A DNA stretch of 64,000 bases from Pigmentiphaga humi (GCF_900606115.1 NZ_UWPJ01000016.1:62001-126000); one strand, 5' to 3'; counted from the first letter of the stretch, positions 27,925 through 36,780 are shown. Notes: generated from the letters alone by a model not told the origin. Made by a program: numbers and translations.

Positions 27925-28773
27925 CTAGGCTCCGCGCTGCCCGTACAGGGCGCCGATGGCGGCGGGCGCCGCGCCGTAGACGTGCTCGGGCCCGGGGAAG
28001 GCGCCCGATTCGACCTCCTGCGCGTAGCGCCGGAAAGCCTGGGCGACGGCATCGCCTTCGGCGCCCGCGCCGACCATGTAGTTCTTGACGAACTTGGCCG
28101 GGCTGGCGGTCAGCCCGAGCATGTCGTGCATGACCAGCACCTGGCCCGAGCACGCGACCGAAGCGCCGATGCCGATGGTGATCAGCGACGCGGCGGCGCA
28201 GACCTGGCGGGCCACCGGATCGGGCACGGCCTCGATCACCAGCATGGCCGCGCCGGCAGCCTGCACCGCCCGGGCATCGGCGACGATGCGGTCGGCCTCG
28301 GCGCTTTCCTTGCCCTGCACGCGGTAGCCGCCCAGCGCATGGACGTGCGAAGGCAGCAGGCCGATATGGCCGCAGACGGGAATGCCGCTGCGCACGAGCA
28401 GTTCGATCGTGGGCGCCAGCTCGGCGCCGCCTTCGAGCTTGACCATCTGCGCGCCGGCCTGCATCAGCACGACCGCGTTGCGCAGCGCCTGGGCGGGGCC
28501 TTCCTGGTAGGTGCCGAACGGCATGTCGGCCACCAGGAAGGGACGCCGGGAGCCGCGCGCGATGCACTCGACGTGGTAGGCAATGTCCTGCAGCCGCACC
28601 GGCAGCGTCGAGTCGCGTCCCTGGACCACCATGCCCAGCGAGTCGCCCACCAGCAGGGTATCGACTCCCGCCTCGTCCATGACGCGCGCAAAGCCGGCGT
28701 CATAGCACGTCAGCATGGAAATCTTCTTCCCCGCGGCAAGTTTCTTCCGCAAGGCGCTGAGGGTGGTTCGCAT
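27925..28773 (-). CDS. panB: 3-methyl-2-oxobutanoate hydroxymethyltransferase
   Basis: This is a 282-residue enzyme that adds the hydroxymethyl group from methylenetetrahydrofolate to 2-ketoisovalerate, the first committed step to pantothenate. Signatures include [71 protein letters not shown] and VMHDMLGL. The ATG at 28773 has a GGAG site. It is transcribed with pncB, so CoA and NAD precursor genes share one transcript. Confidence 0.95.
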   Translation of the reverse strand: MRTTLSALRKKLAAGKKISMLTCYDAGFARVMDEAGVDTLLVGDSLGMVVQGRDSTLPVRLQDIAYHVECIARGSRRPFLVADMPFGTYQEGPAQALRNAVVLMQAGAQMVKLEGGAELAPTIELLVRSGIPVCGHIGLLPSHVHALGGYRVQGKESAEADRIVADARAVQAAGAAMLVIEAVPDPVARQVCAAASLITIGIGASVACSGQVLVMHDMLGLTASPAKFVKNYMVGAGAEGDAVAQAFRRYAQEVESGAFPGPEHVYGAAPAAIGALYGQRGA

Positions 28774-28982
28774 CGTACGGTCTCCAGTGATGCCTGTTTT
28801 GCGTAGCCGGTCAAAATAGCACAAGAGCGGGAATACCCGCGCGCCAGGCGGCGCCTGGACCTCCCATGGGGGCCTGAGGGGTATCCCGGCCGAATCTCCC
28901 GACTCCGGTAAAATAGCAGGCTGACCCGAACTTACTTCATTGCCAGCCGAACGCTGGAGCCACTTATGTGGCGGAGCCTCTT

Positions 28983-29306
28983 ATGACCCATGTCGTGACC
29001 GAAAACTGCATCAAGTGCAAATACACCGATTGCGTGGACGTTTGCCCGGTCGACTGCTTCCGCGAGGGCCCCAACTTCCTCGCCATCGATCCTGACGAAT
29101 GCATCGACTGCGCCGTCTGTATCCCCGAGTGCCCGGCCAATGCCATCCTGGCCGAGGAAGACGTACCCGCCGACCAGATGGCCTTCGTCCAGCTCAACGC
29201 CGAACTGTCGGCCAACTGGCCCAGCATCACCCGCACCAAGCCGCCCCTGCCCGACGCCGACGAGTGGCGCGATAAGCCCGGAAAGCTACCGCTCCTCGAG
29301 CGGTAG
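28983..29306 (+). CDS. fdxA: 7Fe ferredoxin
   Basis: This is a 107-residue FdxA-type ferredoxin. The first cluster region is [18 protein letters not shown], and the second is [16 protein letters not shown]; the long C-terminal tail (about 65 residues) is typical of this class. The ATG at 28983 has GGAG six bases away. The GTG at 28968 is a less likely start. It is followed by fpr, which could reduce it. The final codons and the stop codon are inside a strong hairpin (29277-29313). Confidence 0.95.
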   Translation: MTHVVTENCIKCKYTDCVDVCPVDCFREGPNFLAIDPDECIDCAVCIPECPANAILAEEDVPADQMAFVQLNAELSANWPSITRTKPPLPDADEWRDKPGKLPLLER

Positions 29307-29313
29307 CTTCGGG
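29277..29313 (+). terminator. Long hairpin containing the fdxA stop codon
   Basis: AAGCTACCGCTC (29283-29294) and GAGCGGTAGCTT (29298-29309) pair perfectly over 12 bp with a 3-base loop, extended by CCCG/CGGG across a 2-base bulge. The TAG stop (29304-29306) lies in the right arm. No T-run follows, so it could be an RNA-stability element or a partial terminator before fpr. Confidence 0.7.
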
Positions 29314-29341
29314 ATGCCCCTGCGGAGCCCGTTAGTGAAGA

Positions 29342-29418
29342 CCCAGGAAGCCGCGGATCTGGCTCCGCCAGTCCGCCAGCTTCGCCCCCTGGGGGGCGCG
29401 CGAAGCGCGTAGGGGGGA
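29342..29418 (-). repeat. Dispersed GC-rich repeat, copy F (between fdxA and fpr)
   Basis: About 77 bases from CCAGG through GCGGATCTGGCTCCGCCAGT and CGCCCCCTGGGGGGCG to GCGCGTAGGGGGG. It is inverted relative to the flanking plus-strand genes. Its G-run lies at the ribosome-site position of fpr. Confidence 0.8.
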
Positions 29419-29426
29419 ACCCTTTT

Positions 29427-30236
29427 ATGACTGCTGATAAATACACTGCCGAGACGATTACCTGGGTGAAAACCTGGGTGCCGCACAAGCTGTTCTCGTT
29501 CCGGACGACGCGCGCGCCGGGGTTTCGCTTCGTGCCGGGGCAGTTCGCTCGGCTGGGGGTGGAGCGGCCGGATCCGGATGCCGAAGACGGCTCCGGGCGC
29601 AAGATCGTGTGGCGGGCGTATTCCGTCGTGTCCTCGCCCTACGACGACTTCCTGGAGTTCTTTTCCATCGTCGTCCCCGACGGCGAGTTCACCAGCACGC
29701 TCGAGCACATGCGCGAGGGCGATACGGTGCTGGTGGACAAGACCAATTTCGGTTTCCTGACCACGGCGGCCTTCCCGTCCGGCAAGGATCTCTGGATGCT
29801 GGCCTCGGGCACCGGGCTGGCGCCGTTCCTGTCGGTGCTGCAAGACCTGGAAGTCTGGGATACCTACGACCACCTGATCGTGGTGCACAGCGTGCGCACG
29901 GCCGAGGAACTGGTGTACCGCGACGTCATCGAGGGCTTGCGCACGCACGAAGTGTTCGGCGAATACTGCCAGGACCGGCCGGACAAGCTGGTCTATCTGC
30001 CTTCGGTGACGCGCGAGCACGTCGAAGGCGCTATGGACGCGCGCATCACCGCCCTGATCGCCGGCGGCGAACTGGAGCAGCGTGCCGGGGTGACGCTGGA
30101 CCCCGTCCGCTCCCGCGTCATGCTGTGCGGCAATCCGGAAATGGTGTCGGATCTGCGCAAATTGCTGGGCGAACGTGGCTTCAGCACCACACGACGGGGA
30201 AAACCAGGCAATCTCGCAGTGGAAAACTACTGGTAA
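29427..30236 (+). CDS. fpr: Ferredoxin/flavodoxin-NADP+ reductase
   Basis: This is a 269-residue FAD enzyme that exchanges electrons between NADPH and ferredoxin or flavodoxin. FAD site: FVPGQFARLGV and WRAYSVVSSPYDDFLEFFSI. NADP site: LWMLASGTGLAPFLSVLQD, VHSVRTAEELVYRD and VMLCGNPEMV. The C-terminal RGKPGNLAVENYW ends in the aromatic residue typical of bacterial Fpr. Its ribosome site (GGGGGGAA) is supplied by the end of repeat copy F. FdxA upstream is a plausible partner. Confidence 0.93.
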   Translation: MTADKYTAETITWVKTWVPHKLFSFRTTRAPGFRFVPGQFARLGVERPDPDAEDGSGRKIVWRAYSVVSSPYDDFLEFFSIVVPDGEFTSTLEHMREGDTVLVDKTNFGFLTTAAFPSGKDLWMLASGTGLAPFLSVLQDLEVWDTYDHLIVVHSVRTAEELVYRDVIEGLRTHEVFGEYCQDRPDKLVYLPSVTREHVEGAMDARITALIAGGELEQRAGVTLDPVRSRVMLCGNPEMVSDLRKLLGERGFSTTRRGKPGNLAVENYW

Positions 30237-30322
30237 CGTAGCGTTGCCGATCGCTTATTGTGCATTGCAATATAATCGGTTTTCCGGCGATGATCGATTC
30301 CGCCCCATGGTTTGGAGCAACA

Positions 30323-31570
30323 ATGCTGTACCAAATGCATGAATGGCAGCGCTCGCTGCTGACGCCTTTTGTCCACTTCGCCGACGCGACGGCGCAGCTG
30401 TTTTCCAATCCGTACAGCCCGCTGGCCTATACGCCCGTCTCGCGCCGCATGGCCGCTGCCTACGAATTGCTCTACCGGCTGGGCAAAGACTACGAAAAAC
30501 CGGCCTGGGGCCTGCATACCACCATCATGGACGGCGTCGAGGCCAGGATCTCCGAGCAGGTGGCGTCCGCCCGCCCGTTCTGTAATCTGGTGCACTTCGT
30601 GCGCACTCCGGTCCAGCCCGTGCCGGCCGAGCGCCGGCCCGACCCGGTCGTGCTGCTGGTGGCGCCGCTGTCGGGGCACCACGCCACGCTGCTGCGCGAT
30701 ACCGTGCGCGCGCTGCTGCCCAGCCACGATGTCTACGTGACCGACTGGATCGATGCGCGCATGGTGCCCGCCTCGGCCGGCCCGTTCCACCTGGACGACT
30801 ACGTGGACTACATCCGCGGCTTCATCGGCCAGCTCGGGCCGGACGTTCACGTCATGTCGGTGTGCCAGCCCACGGTGCCCGTCCTGGCCGCGGTGTCGCT
30901 GATGGCCACCGACAAGGACCCGAAGCTGCCGCGCAGCATGATCATGATGGGCGGCCCCATCGACACGCGCCGCTCCCCGACCCAGGTGAACAACCTGGCG
31001 CTCACCAAGCCCTTCTCGTGGTTCGAGCACAACCTGATCCACCGCGTGCCGCCGCGCTTCCCCGGCGCCGGCCGCAAGGTCTACCCGGGCTTTCTGCAGC
31101 ATGCCGGTTTCGTCAGCATGAACCCGGACCGCCACCTGACTTCGCACTACGATTTCTACCTGGACCTGGTCCGCGGCGACGACGAGGACGCCGAGGCGCA
31201 CCGCCGCTTCTACGACGAATACAACGCCGTGCTGGACATGCCCGCCGAGTACTACCTGGACACCATACGCACCGTGTTCCAGAAATGCGAACTGCCGCGC
31301 GGCACCTGGAAAGTGCGCGGCCAGCTCGTCAAGCCGGCCGACATCGAATCGGTAGCGCTGTTCACTGTCGAAGGCGAGCTGGACGACATCTCCGGTTCGG
31401 GCCAGACCCAGGCGGCCCAGGACCTGTGTTCCGGCATCCCGGCTGACCGCAAGCGCCACTATACGGCGCCGGGCGCCGGCCACTACGGCATTTTCTCGGG
31501 ACGCCGCTGGCGCGAAATGATCTGTCCGCAGATCGCGGAATTCATTCGCCAGCACAGCACCCCGGCCTGA
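30323..31570 (+). CDS. Intracellular polyhydroxyalkanoate depolymerase
   Basis: This is a 415-residue protein of the intracellular PHB/PHA depolymerase family, which breaks down stored polyester granules. Typical segments are the N-terminal [49 protein letters not shown], the nucleophile region [19 protein letters not shown] (Cys-containing box), [12 protein letters not shown] and the His of [13 protein letters not shown]. The ATG at 30323 has a GGAG site. A perfect TATAAT at 30271-30276 gives a likely own promoter. Confidence 0.9.
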   Translation: MLYQMHEWQRSLLTPFVHFADATAQLFSNPYSPLAYTPVSRRMAAAYELLYRLGKDYEKPAWGLHTTIMDGVEARISEQVASARPFCNLVHFVRTPVQPVPAERRPDPVVLLVAPLSGHHATLLRDTVRALLPSHDVYVTDWIDARMVPASAGPFHLDDYVDYIRGFIGQLGPDVHVMSVCQPTVPVLAAVSLMATDKDPKLPRSMIMMGGPIDTRRSPTQVNNLALTKPFSWFEHNLIHRVPPRFPGAGRKVYPGFLQHAGFVSMNPDRHLTSHYDFYLDLVRGDDEDAEAHRRFYDEYNAVLDMPAEYYLDTIRTVFQKCELPRGTWKVRGQLVKPADIESVALFTVEGELDDISGSGQTQAAQDLCSGIPADRKRHYTAPGAGHYGIFSGRRWREMICPQIAEFIRQHSTPA

Positions 31571-31575
31571 CAAGC

Positions 31576-32226
31576 GTGGCAGTGGACCTGGTCGACCTCA
31601 TCGATGCGCAATTGCCGCAAACCCAGTGCACCAAATGCGGCTACGACGGCTGCCGGCCCTATGCCGAGGCCCTCGCGCACGCCGGGGCGCCGATCAACCA
31701 GTGCCCGCCCGGCGGCGAGGAAGGCATCGCCCGGCTCGCCGCCTTGCTGCGCCGCCCCGCCCTGCCCCTGGACGAGAGCCGCGGAGCGCACCTGCCCCTG
31801 CAGGCCGCGCGCATCGACGAGCAGCATTGCATAGGCTGCACGCTGTGCATTCAGGCCTGTCCGGTGGACGCCATCGTGGGCGCCAGCAAGGTCATGCACA
31901 CGGTGCTGGCGGAATACTGCACCGGCTGCGATCTGTGCGTGCCTCCCTGTCCGGTCGATTGCATCCGCATGGAGCCCGTTTCGCCGGCCCGCGACTGGTC
32001 CACCGCCGATGCGGCGCTGGCGCGGCAGCGCTATCGCCGCCGCGAGAAACGCCTGGCGCGCGAAAGCCGCGCGGACCAGGCCAGGCTGGAGGCGCGGTCG
32101 CAAGCCGCGCCGCAAACCGCATCGCCTGAAAGCGCTCCCGCCACGTCCCCCGCCGACGCCGCCGAGCGCAAGCGCGCCATGCTGGAAGCCGCCCTGGCCC
32201 GTGCGCGCGCCCGGCGCGCGCACTGA
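31576..32226 (+). CDS. RnfB/RsxB-like iron-sulfur electron transfer protein
   Basis: This is a 216-residue protein like the soluble part of RnfB/RsxB. A 4Fe-4S domain ([18 protein letters not shown]...INQCPPGG) is followed by two ferredoxin motifs, [16 protein letters not shown] and [16 protein letters not shown], and a charged Ala/Arg-rich tail. The N-terminal membrane helix of true RnfB is absent, and no other rnf genes are near. This short form next to nth is typical of betaproteobacteria and may be a free electron carrier. The start is GTG 31576. Confidence 0.85.
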   Translation: MAVDLVDLIDAQLPQTQCTKCGYDGCRPYAEALAHAGAPINQCPPGGEEGIARLAALLRRPALPLDESRGAHLPLQAARIDEQHCIGCTLCIQACPVDAIVGASKVMHTVLAEYCTGCDLCVPPCPVDCIRMEPVSPARDWSTADAALARQRYRRREKRLARESRADQARLEARSQAAPQTASPESAPATSPADAAERKRAMLEAALARARARRAH

Positions 32227-32260
32227 CCACCACGACGGCCCGCGCCGTGTCCGCATCCGC

Positions 32261-32899
32261 ATGAACGCCACCAAACGACTCGCCATCTTCGAGCGGCTGC
32301 GCGCCGCCAATCCCAGCCCGCAGACCGAACTCGAGTACGGCTCCACGTTCCAGTTGCTGATCGCCGTCATGCTGTCGGCCCAGGCCACCGACAAATCGGT
32401 CAACCTCGCCACCCGCCGCTTTTTTCCGGAGCATGGCACGCCCGAGGCGATCTACGCGCTCGGCGAGGAAGGGCTCAGCCAGTTCATCCGCACCATCGGC
32501 CTGTACAAGACCAAGGCCAAGAACGTCATTGCCACCTGCCGGATCCTGCTGGACCAGCACGGCGGCGAAGTGCCCGCCAGCCGGGAAGCGCTGGAAGCGC
32601 TGCCGGGCGTGGGACGCAAGACGGCCAACGTGGTGCTGAACACGGCATTCCGCCAGGTCGCCATGGCGGTGGACACGCACATCTTCCGCGTCTCCAACCG
32701 CACCGGCCTCGCCCCAGGCAAGACCGTGCGCGAAGTCGAGGACAAGCTGCTCAAGGTCGTACCCAAGGAATTCCTGCTGGATGCGCATCACTGGCTGATC
32801 CTGCACGGCCGCTACATTTGCGTGGCCCGCAAACCCAAGTGCCCGCAGTGCGGAATCTCCGATCTGTGCGAATACAAGGCGAAGACGCCGCCGGCCTGA
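32261..32899 (+). CDS. nth: Endonuclease III
   Basis: This is a 212-residue DNA glycosylase/AP lyase for oxidised pyrimidines. The helix-hairpin-helix with catalytic Lys is LPGVGRKTANVVL, the catalytic Asp is in VDTHIFRVSNR, and the 4Fe-4S cluster is the C-terminal C-x6-C-x2-C-x5-C (CVARKPKCPQCGISDLC). The length equals that of E. coli Nth (211). It is probably co-transcribed with the RnfB-like gene 34 bases upstream. Confidence 0.96.
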   Translation: MNATKRLAIFERLRAANPSPQTELEYGSTFQLLIAVMLSAQATDKSVNLATRRFFPEHGTPEAIYALGEEGLSQFIRTIGLYKTKAKNVIATCRILLDQHGGEVPASREALEALPGVGRKTANVVLNTAFRQVAMAVDTHIFRVSNRTGLAPGKTVREVEDKLLKVVPKEFLLDAHHWLILHGRYICVARKPKCPQCGISDLCEYKAKTPPA

Positions 32900-32921
32900 T
32901 CGCCGGACGCCGGCCACGGGC

Positions 32922-32937
32922 GGGCACGCCGGTTGCT
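32922..32937 (+). promoter_or_regulatory. Near-consensus sigma-54 promoter before the acidic protein gene
   Basis: GGGCACGCCGGTTGCT differs from the -24/-12 consensus TGGCACGNNNNTTGCW only at the first base. It sits in the 117-base gap after nth. Transcription would start near 32948, leaving a leader of about 70 bases before the ATG at 33017. Confidence 0.75.
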
Positions 32938-33016
32938 GTGTCCATGCTCGACCGGGATAGCCGCGGCACCGCTGCCGCGGCCAGGATCCCGGCAGGCACA
33001 TGCACAGGAGAACACC

Positions 33017-33295
33017 ATGGAGAGCACGTTGCAAGATACGCATCCCGTCCCCGAGACGCCGCGCGACAACGGGCTGGGCCCCAGCGATACATCGGATTCC
33101 GGCAGCGACCTCGCCGGCCTGCCCCCCGATCCGGCCGGCACCGATGCCAGCCATACCGGGGAACGCGCCTCGGTCGATCCGGACGATGAAACGCGCACCG
33201 GCAGCGACGTGCTGCCGGACGAGGTCGTCGACGAGGAAAGCGCGGTGCGTTCGCACCCGGGCGACGACGAGGACGACGCCACCCGGCCGCGCTGA
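33017..33295 (+). CDS. Acidic, probably disordered small protein
   Basis: This is a 92-residue protein rich in Asp, Glu, Pro, Ser, Thr and Gly, with no aromatic residue, Cys or Lys (for example SVDPDDETRTGSDVLPDE and HPGDDEDDATRP). It has no signal peptide or membrane helix. An AGGAG site at correct spacing and a sigma-54 promoter about 80 bases upstream make it a convincing gene. I do not recognise a family. Its position at the edge of the rpoN/activator block suggests a sigma-54-induced protein. Confidence 0.65.
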   Translation: MESTLQDTHPVPETPRDNGLGPSDTSDSGSDLAGLPPDPAGTDASHTGERASVDPDDETRTGSDVLPDEVVDEESAVRSHPGDDEDDATRPR

Positions 33296-33301
33296 ACGCC
33301 C

Positions 33302-33472
33302 TCACTCCTCCGAGGGCGGCGGCGGCTTGTGAGGCAGGTCCGGATCGATGGGATCGGGCTGCTGGGCGGGCGGTACGGGCGGATCGCCCACCGGCTGGCG
33401 GGGAGGATCCCCCACTGGCGGGGGATCGCTGACAGGCGGGTCGGGCGGTACGGAGTGCAGTTGCACGGCCAT
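33302..33472 (-). CDS. Proline-rich small protein
   Basis: This is a 56-residue protein in which 22 residues are Pro, arranged as DPP/GDPP units (SDPPPVGDPPRQPVGDPPVP). The ATG at 33472 has a GGAGG site six bases away. It follows the response regulator by 26 bases on the same strand, so it is the tail of that operon, and its stop lies 6 bases from the stop of the acidic gene. No family recognised. A polyproline spacer or an SH3-like ligand role would be speculation. Confidence 0.55.
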   Translation of the reverse strand: MAVQLHSVPPDPPVSDPPPVGDPPRQPVGDPPVPPAQQPDPIDPDLPHKPPPPSEE

Positions 33473-33498
33473 GGATGCCTCCGGGGCGTTGGTGGATG

Positions 33499-34881
33499 TC
33501 AGGAAACCGGCATGCCGTGCACGTCGTCCTGGCTCTCGCCCGCGGCGTACTCCTCCAGCCGGTTGTATAGCGTCTTCAGGCTGATCCCCAGCACCTCGGC
33601 GGCGTGTTTCTTGACACCCCCGCAATGCTGCAGGGTCGCGAAAATCAGCTTCCTGTCCGCTTCAGCAAGCGACGTGCCCACCGCAATCGAAATAATGGAC
33701 TCCGTCTCGGCCTTGCCCGCCGGCGCCAGGCGGATGGGCGCCGCCACCGTGTCGATCAGGCCATCGTCGCTCATGATGAAGGCCCGATGGACGTAATTCT
33801 TGAGTTCGCGCACATTGCCCGGCCAGGCGTGGGCCGCCATGTCCGCCAGCATCGCCGGCGCGAAGGACTTGGCGGTGCGATGCGCCTCGTTCAACTGGTC
33901 GAGAAAGCTCTGCGCCAGCAGTTCCACGTCTTTGCCGCGCGCGCGCAGCGGCGGCAGGTCGATCGGGAACACGTTGAGGCGGTGGTAGAGATCCTCGCGC
34001 AGCTTGCCGTCGGCCACCGCCTCCTGGGGATTGCGGTTGGTGGCAGCGACGATGCGCACATCGCACTCGATTTCCTGGTTCGTGCCCACGCGCATGAACA
34101 TGCCCGTCTCGAGCACGCGCAGCAGCTTGACCTGCAGCTCGATGGGCATTTCGGTGATCTCGTCCAGGAACAGCGTCCCGCCGTGCGATCGCTCGAAGTA
34201 GCCCTTGTGCTGGCGTTCGGCGCCCGTGAAGCTGCCGCGTTCGTGGCCGAACATCTCGCTCTCGATCAGGTTGGGCGAAATGGCGCCGCAGTTGACCGCC
34301 AGGAAGGGCCGCTTGCGCCGCAGGCTCAGCTCGTGGACGGTCTGGGCCGCCAGTTCCTTGCCGGTGCCGCTTTCGCCCACCAGCAGTACCGTCGCCTCGG
34401 TGGGCGCCACCTTGCCGATCTGGTCGTACAGGCTTTGCATGGCCGCCGAGTGGCCCAGCATCCGGCCGAAACGGCCGAAGCGCCGCAATTCGCCGCGCAG
34501 CGAGCCGATCTCGGCCTTGAGGTCGCCTGCCCGGGGAATCCGGTCGAGGATGGCCTTGAGCCGCTGCATGTTGATCGGCTTGATCAGGTAATCCGCTGCT
34601 CCCAGCCGCAGCGCATCGACCGCGCTTTCGACGCTGGCGTGGCCGGTGATCAGGATCACCTCGACCGGAATGGACGGATCGAGTTCCTTGAACAAATCCA
34701 TGCCGCTGCCGTCCGGCAGCTTCAGGTCGGTCAGCACGACATCCGGATTCTGCCGCACGATCTGGATGCGCGCCTCGCGCAGGTCGGCCGCCACGGCTGT
34801 AGTAAAACCCTCGTCGGCCACGATTTCTGCGAGCGCGGCACGGGTGTTGGGTTCGTCGTCCACGATCAGGACGTGGGGCAT
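33499..34881 (-). CDS. Sigma-54-dependent response regulator (NtrC-type)
   Basis: This is a 460-residue activator with three domains. The receiver (1-120) has acidic pocket DDE at 8-10, phosphoacceptor Asp52 in [11 protein letters not shown], Thr79 and Lys101. The AAA+ domain (about 140-375) has Walker A GESGTGKE, the sigma-54 contact loop GSFTGA (Ala to Ser variant) and Walker B LFLDEI. The C-terminal Fis-type HTH ends [15 protein letters not shown]. The ATG at 34881 has GAGGAG upstream. No histidine kinase is present in the window. It lies in an operon after a DUF883 gene and before the Pro-rich gene. Confidence 0.93.
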   Translation of the reverse strand: MPHVLIVDDEPNTRAALAEIVADEGFTTAVAADLREARIQIVRQNPDVVLTDLKLPDGSGMDLFKELDPSIPVEVILITGHASVESAVDALRLGAADYLIKPINMQRLKAILDRIPRAGDLKAEIGSLRGELRRFGRFGRMLGHSAAMQSLYDQIGKVAPTEATVLLVGESGTGKELAAQTVHELSLRRKRPFLAVNCGAISPNLIESEMFGHERGSFTGAERQHKGYFERSHGGTLFLDEITEMPIELQVKLLRVLETGMFMRVGTNQEIECDVRIVAATNRNPQEAVADGKLREDLYHRLNVFPIDLPPLRARGKDVELLAQSFLDQLNEAHRTAKSFAPAMLADMAAHAWPGNVRELKNYVHRAFIMSDDGLIDTVAAPIRLAPAGKAETESIISIAVGTSLAEADRKLIFATLQHCGGVKKHAAEVLGISLKTLYNRLEEYAAGESQDDVHGMPVS

Positions 34882-34919
34882 GCGTGGGTGCTCCTCGGTG
34901 CTGCAATGAAATGAAGGCC

Positions 34920-34941
34920 CCCCTGCGCGCTGACGCAGGGG
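34920..34941 (-). terminator. Hairpin between DUF883 gene and response regulator
   Basis: CCCCTGCG and CGCAGGGG pair perfectly with a 6-base loop in the 82-base spacer. It resembles an abbreviated end of the dispersed GC-rich repeat. No T-run follows, so it may attenuate rather than end transcription. Confidence 0.45.
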
Positions 34942-34963
34942 TACAGTCGCGGATGGCGCGAAT

Positions 34964-35284
34964 TCAGCGCCGCGTGGCGAGCAGGCCGATCACCACGCCG
35001 ACCGCCGCGGCAATGCCGATGGCGCGCCAGGGATTGTCGTGCACGTAGGCATCGGCCTGCGCGGAGGCCTCGCGATAGGTCTGCGAGGCCCGGTCCTGGG
35101 CATCGCCATAGATGGTACGCGCGCGGGCGAGCTGGTCGTGCAGGCGCTCGCGCGCCACCGCGAGTTCGTCGCCAGCATGCCCGGCCGAGGAGCGCAGCAG
35201 CGTTTCCGCCTCGTCCAGCAGGCCGCGCACCTGTCCGGCTATCCTGTCCTTGCTGCGCGCCCAATCATCCGAATAAGTCGCCAT
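34964..35284 (-). CDS. DUF883 (ElaB/YqjD-type) membrane-anchored protein
   Basis: This is a 106-residue protein with a long charged coiled-coil-like N-terminal part (DEAETLLRSSAGHAGDELAV and following) and a single C-terminal helix with the family motif HDNPWRAIGIAAAVGVVIGL. E. coli ElaB/YqjD are C-tail-anchored inner-membrane proteins that bind ribosomes in stationary phase. The ATG at 35284 has a GGGGAAG site. It heads the minus-strand operon with the sigma-54 response regulator. Confidence 0.88.
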   Translation of the reverse strand: MATYSDDWARSKDRIAGQVRGLLDEAETLLRSSAGHAGDELAVARERLHDQLARARTIYGDAQDRASQTYREASAQADAYVHDNPWRAIGIAAAVGVVIGLLATRR

Positions 35285-35712
35285 CGTTCTTCCCCATTGA
35301 ATGGCGGGCGGGCCACGCCGCCCCAGCCTGTCCAGACGCCGCTCCGCCCTGCGCGGGATGCACGAACGACGCGGTCGAATCCACTACATTACGGCCAAAA
35401 TGCGCAAGCGCCGCAAGACCCTTTACTCCTTGTATATAAGTCCTGCGGCTCATGCATGCGCCATCATGCCATTGCATGGGCGTGCCCCGCGCGCCTATTC
35501 TTGGACAGGCGCCGCCAAGTGCAAGCAATGCGTAAAAACTACATGAAAACATGTAAATAAACGCGGCTCGGGGAAGACTTGCGACAGGCCGTTACCAGGC
35601 GCTTCGGCGGCGGCCGCCGGGCTGCCTAGAATGGCACGACGCGGAGCGCCCGCCCGTGGCTGCGCCCTGCGGGTATGCTCTGAACCGACCACGCCTGAAC
35701 GACGGGAGAACA
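35285..35712. promoter_or_regulatory. Intergenic control region between the DUF883 operon and second activator
   Basis: This 428-base divergent gap is less GC-rich in its middle and encodes nothing credible. It contains a perfect palindrome TACATG-AAAA-CATGTA (35540-35555) and a TATATAA-like -10 near 35432. I looked for -24/-12 elements on both strands and found only candidates with wrong GG-GC spacing. It should drive both operons; the palindrome is the best operator candidate. Confidence 0.4.
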
Positions 35713-36780
35713 ATGCGCAAGCCACAGGCCACGCCGCTCGAACACGCTGAACGCGCGAAGCGTGCGGCCGGCTCGCACGCGCAATCGGGCGCGCTGGAGC
35801 ACTACGGATCGCTCTACGGCGCCTCGGGTCCCATGCGCGAGCTCTACCAGCAGATCGGCCGGGTCTCGCCCACGACGCTGACCGTGCTGGTCATCGGCGA
35901 AAGCGGCACCGGCAAGGAACTGGTGGCGCGTACGCTGCACGACCAGAGCGCGCGCCGCAGCGGTCCGTTCATTCCGGTCAACTGCGGCGCCATACCGGCC
36001 ACGCTGATCGAAGGCGAATTGTTCGGACACGAGCGCGGCAGCTTCACGGGGGCGGTGCAGCAGCACGCCGGCTATTTCGAGCGCGCCGCAGGCGGCACGA
36101 TTTTCCTGGACGAGATCACCGAGATGGCGCCCGATATGCAGATCAAGCTGCTGCGGGTGCTCGAAACCGGCACGTTCCACCGCGTTGGCGGCACCGAGCA
36201 GTTGAACACCGACGTACGCGTCATCGCCGCCACCAACCGCGATCCCCAGATCGCCGTCGAAGAAGGCCGCTTCCGCGAGGATTTGCTATACCGCCTGGCC
36301 GTCTTCCCCTTGCGCGTGCCGCCGCTGCGCGAACGCCCCGACGACATCGACCTGCTGGCGCACCGTTTCCTGGACCAGCTCAACGGCACGGAAAAGGCTC
36401 AGAAGCGCTTCGCCAAGGGCACGCTGGAGAATCTGCGCCAGCATCGCTGGCCGGGCAACGTGCGGGAGTTGAAGAACGCCATCCACCGCGCCTTCATCCT
36501 GGCCGACCGGGAAGTCTCGGTACAAAGCCCCGAACCGGCGCCGCAGAGCACCCAGGTAGTGCGGCGCGACGACTGCCTGGAAATGGCCGTGGGCATCGCG
36601 CTGCACGACGCGCAGCGCGAACTGATCCTGGCCACGCTGGCGCATTTCGGCGGCGACAAGCGGCAGGCCGCCAACACGCTGGGCATCAGCCTCAAGACGC
36701 TCTACAACCGGCTCGACAGCTACCGCGATGCGACAGCGCCTACATCCAGCGCTCCAGCAGCCGCGACACGAACTCCTTGA
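35713..36780 (+). CDS. Sigma-54 activator without a receiver domain
   Basis: This is a 355-residue bacterial enhancer-binding protein made only of AAA+ and HTH domains. About 40 residues precede the AAA+ part. Motifs: Walker [11 protein letters not shown], sigma-54 loop GSFTGA (same variant as the nearby response regulator), Walker [18 protein letters not shown], and a Fis-type HTH ending [15 protein letters not shown]. Lacking a receiver, it may be constitutive or controlled by a partner, like PspF. The ATG at 35713 has GGGAGAA upstream. Its last 41 bases overlap the convergent phospholipase-D-like gene. Confidence 0.9.
   Translation: MRKPQATPLEHAERAKRAAGSHAQSGALEHYGSLYGASGPMRELYQQIGRVSPTTLTVLVIGESGTGKELVARTLHDQSARRSGPFIPVNCGAIPATLIEGELFGHERGSFTGAVQQHAGYFERAAGGTIFLDEITEMAPDMQIKLLRVLETGTFHRVGGTEQLNTDVRVIAATNRDPQIAVEEGRFREDLLYRLAVFPLRVPPLRERPDDIDLLAHRFLDQLNGTEKAQKRFAKGTLENLRQHRWPGNVRELKNAIHRAFILADREVSVQSPEPAPQSTQVVRRDDCLEMAVGIALHDAQRELILATLAHFGGDKRQAANTLGISLKTLYNRLDSYRDATAPTSSAPAAATRTP

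Noticed and set aside
35300-35700. Sigma-54-like sequences (for example around 35465-35485 and 35630-35650) before the DUF883 and second activator genes
   Set aside because: All have the wrong GG-GC spacing or lack the -12 GC.
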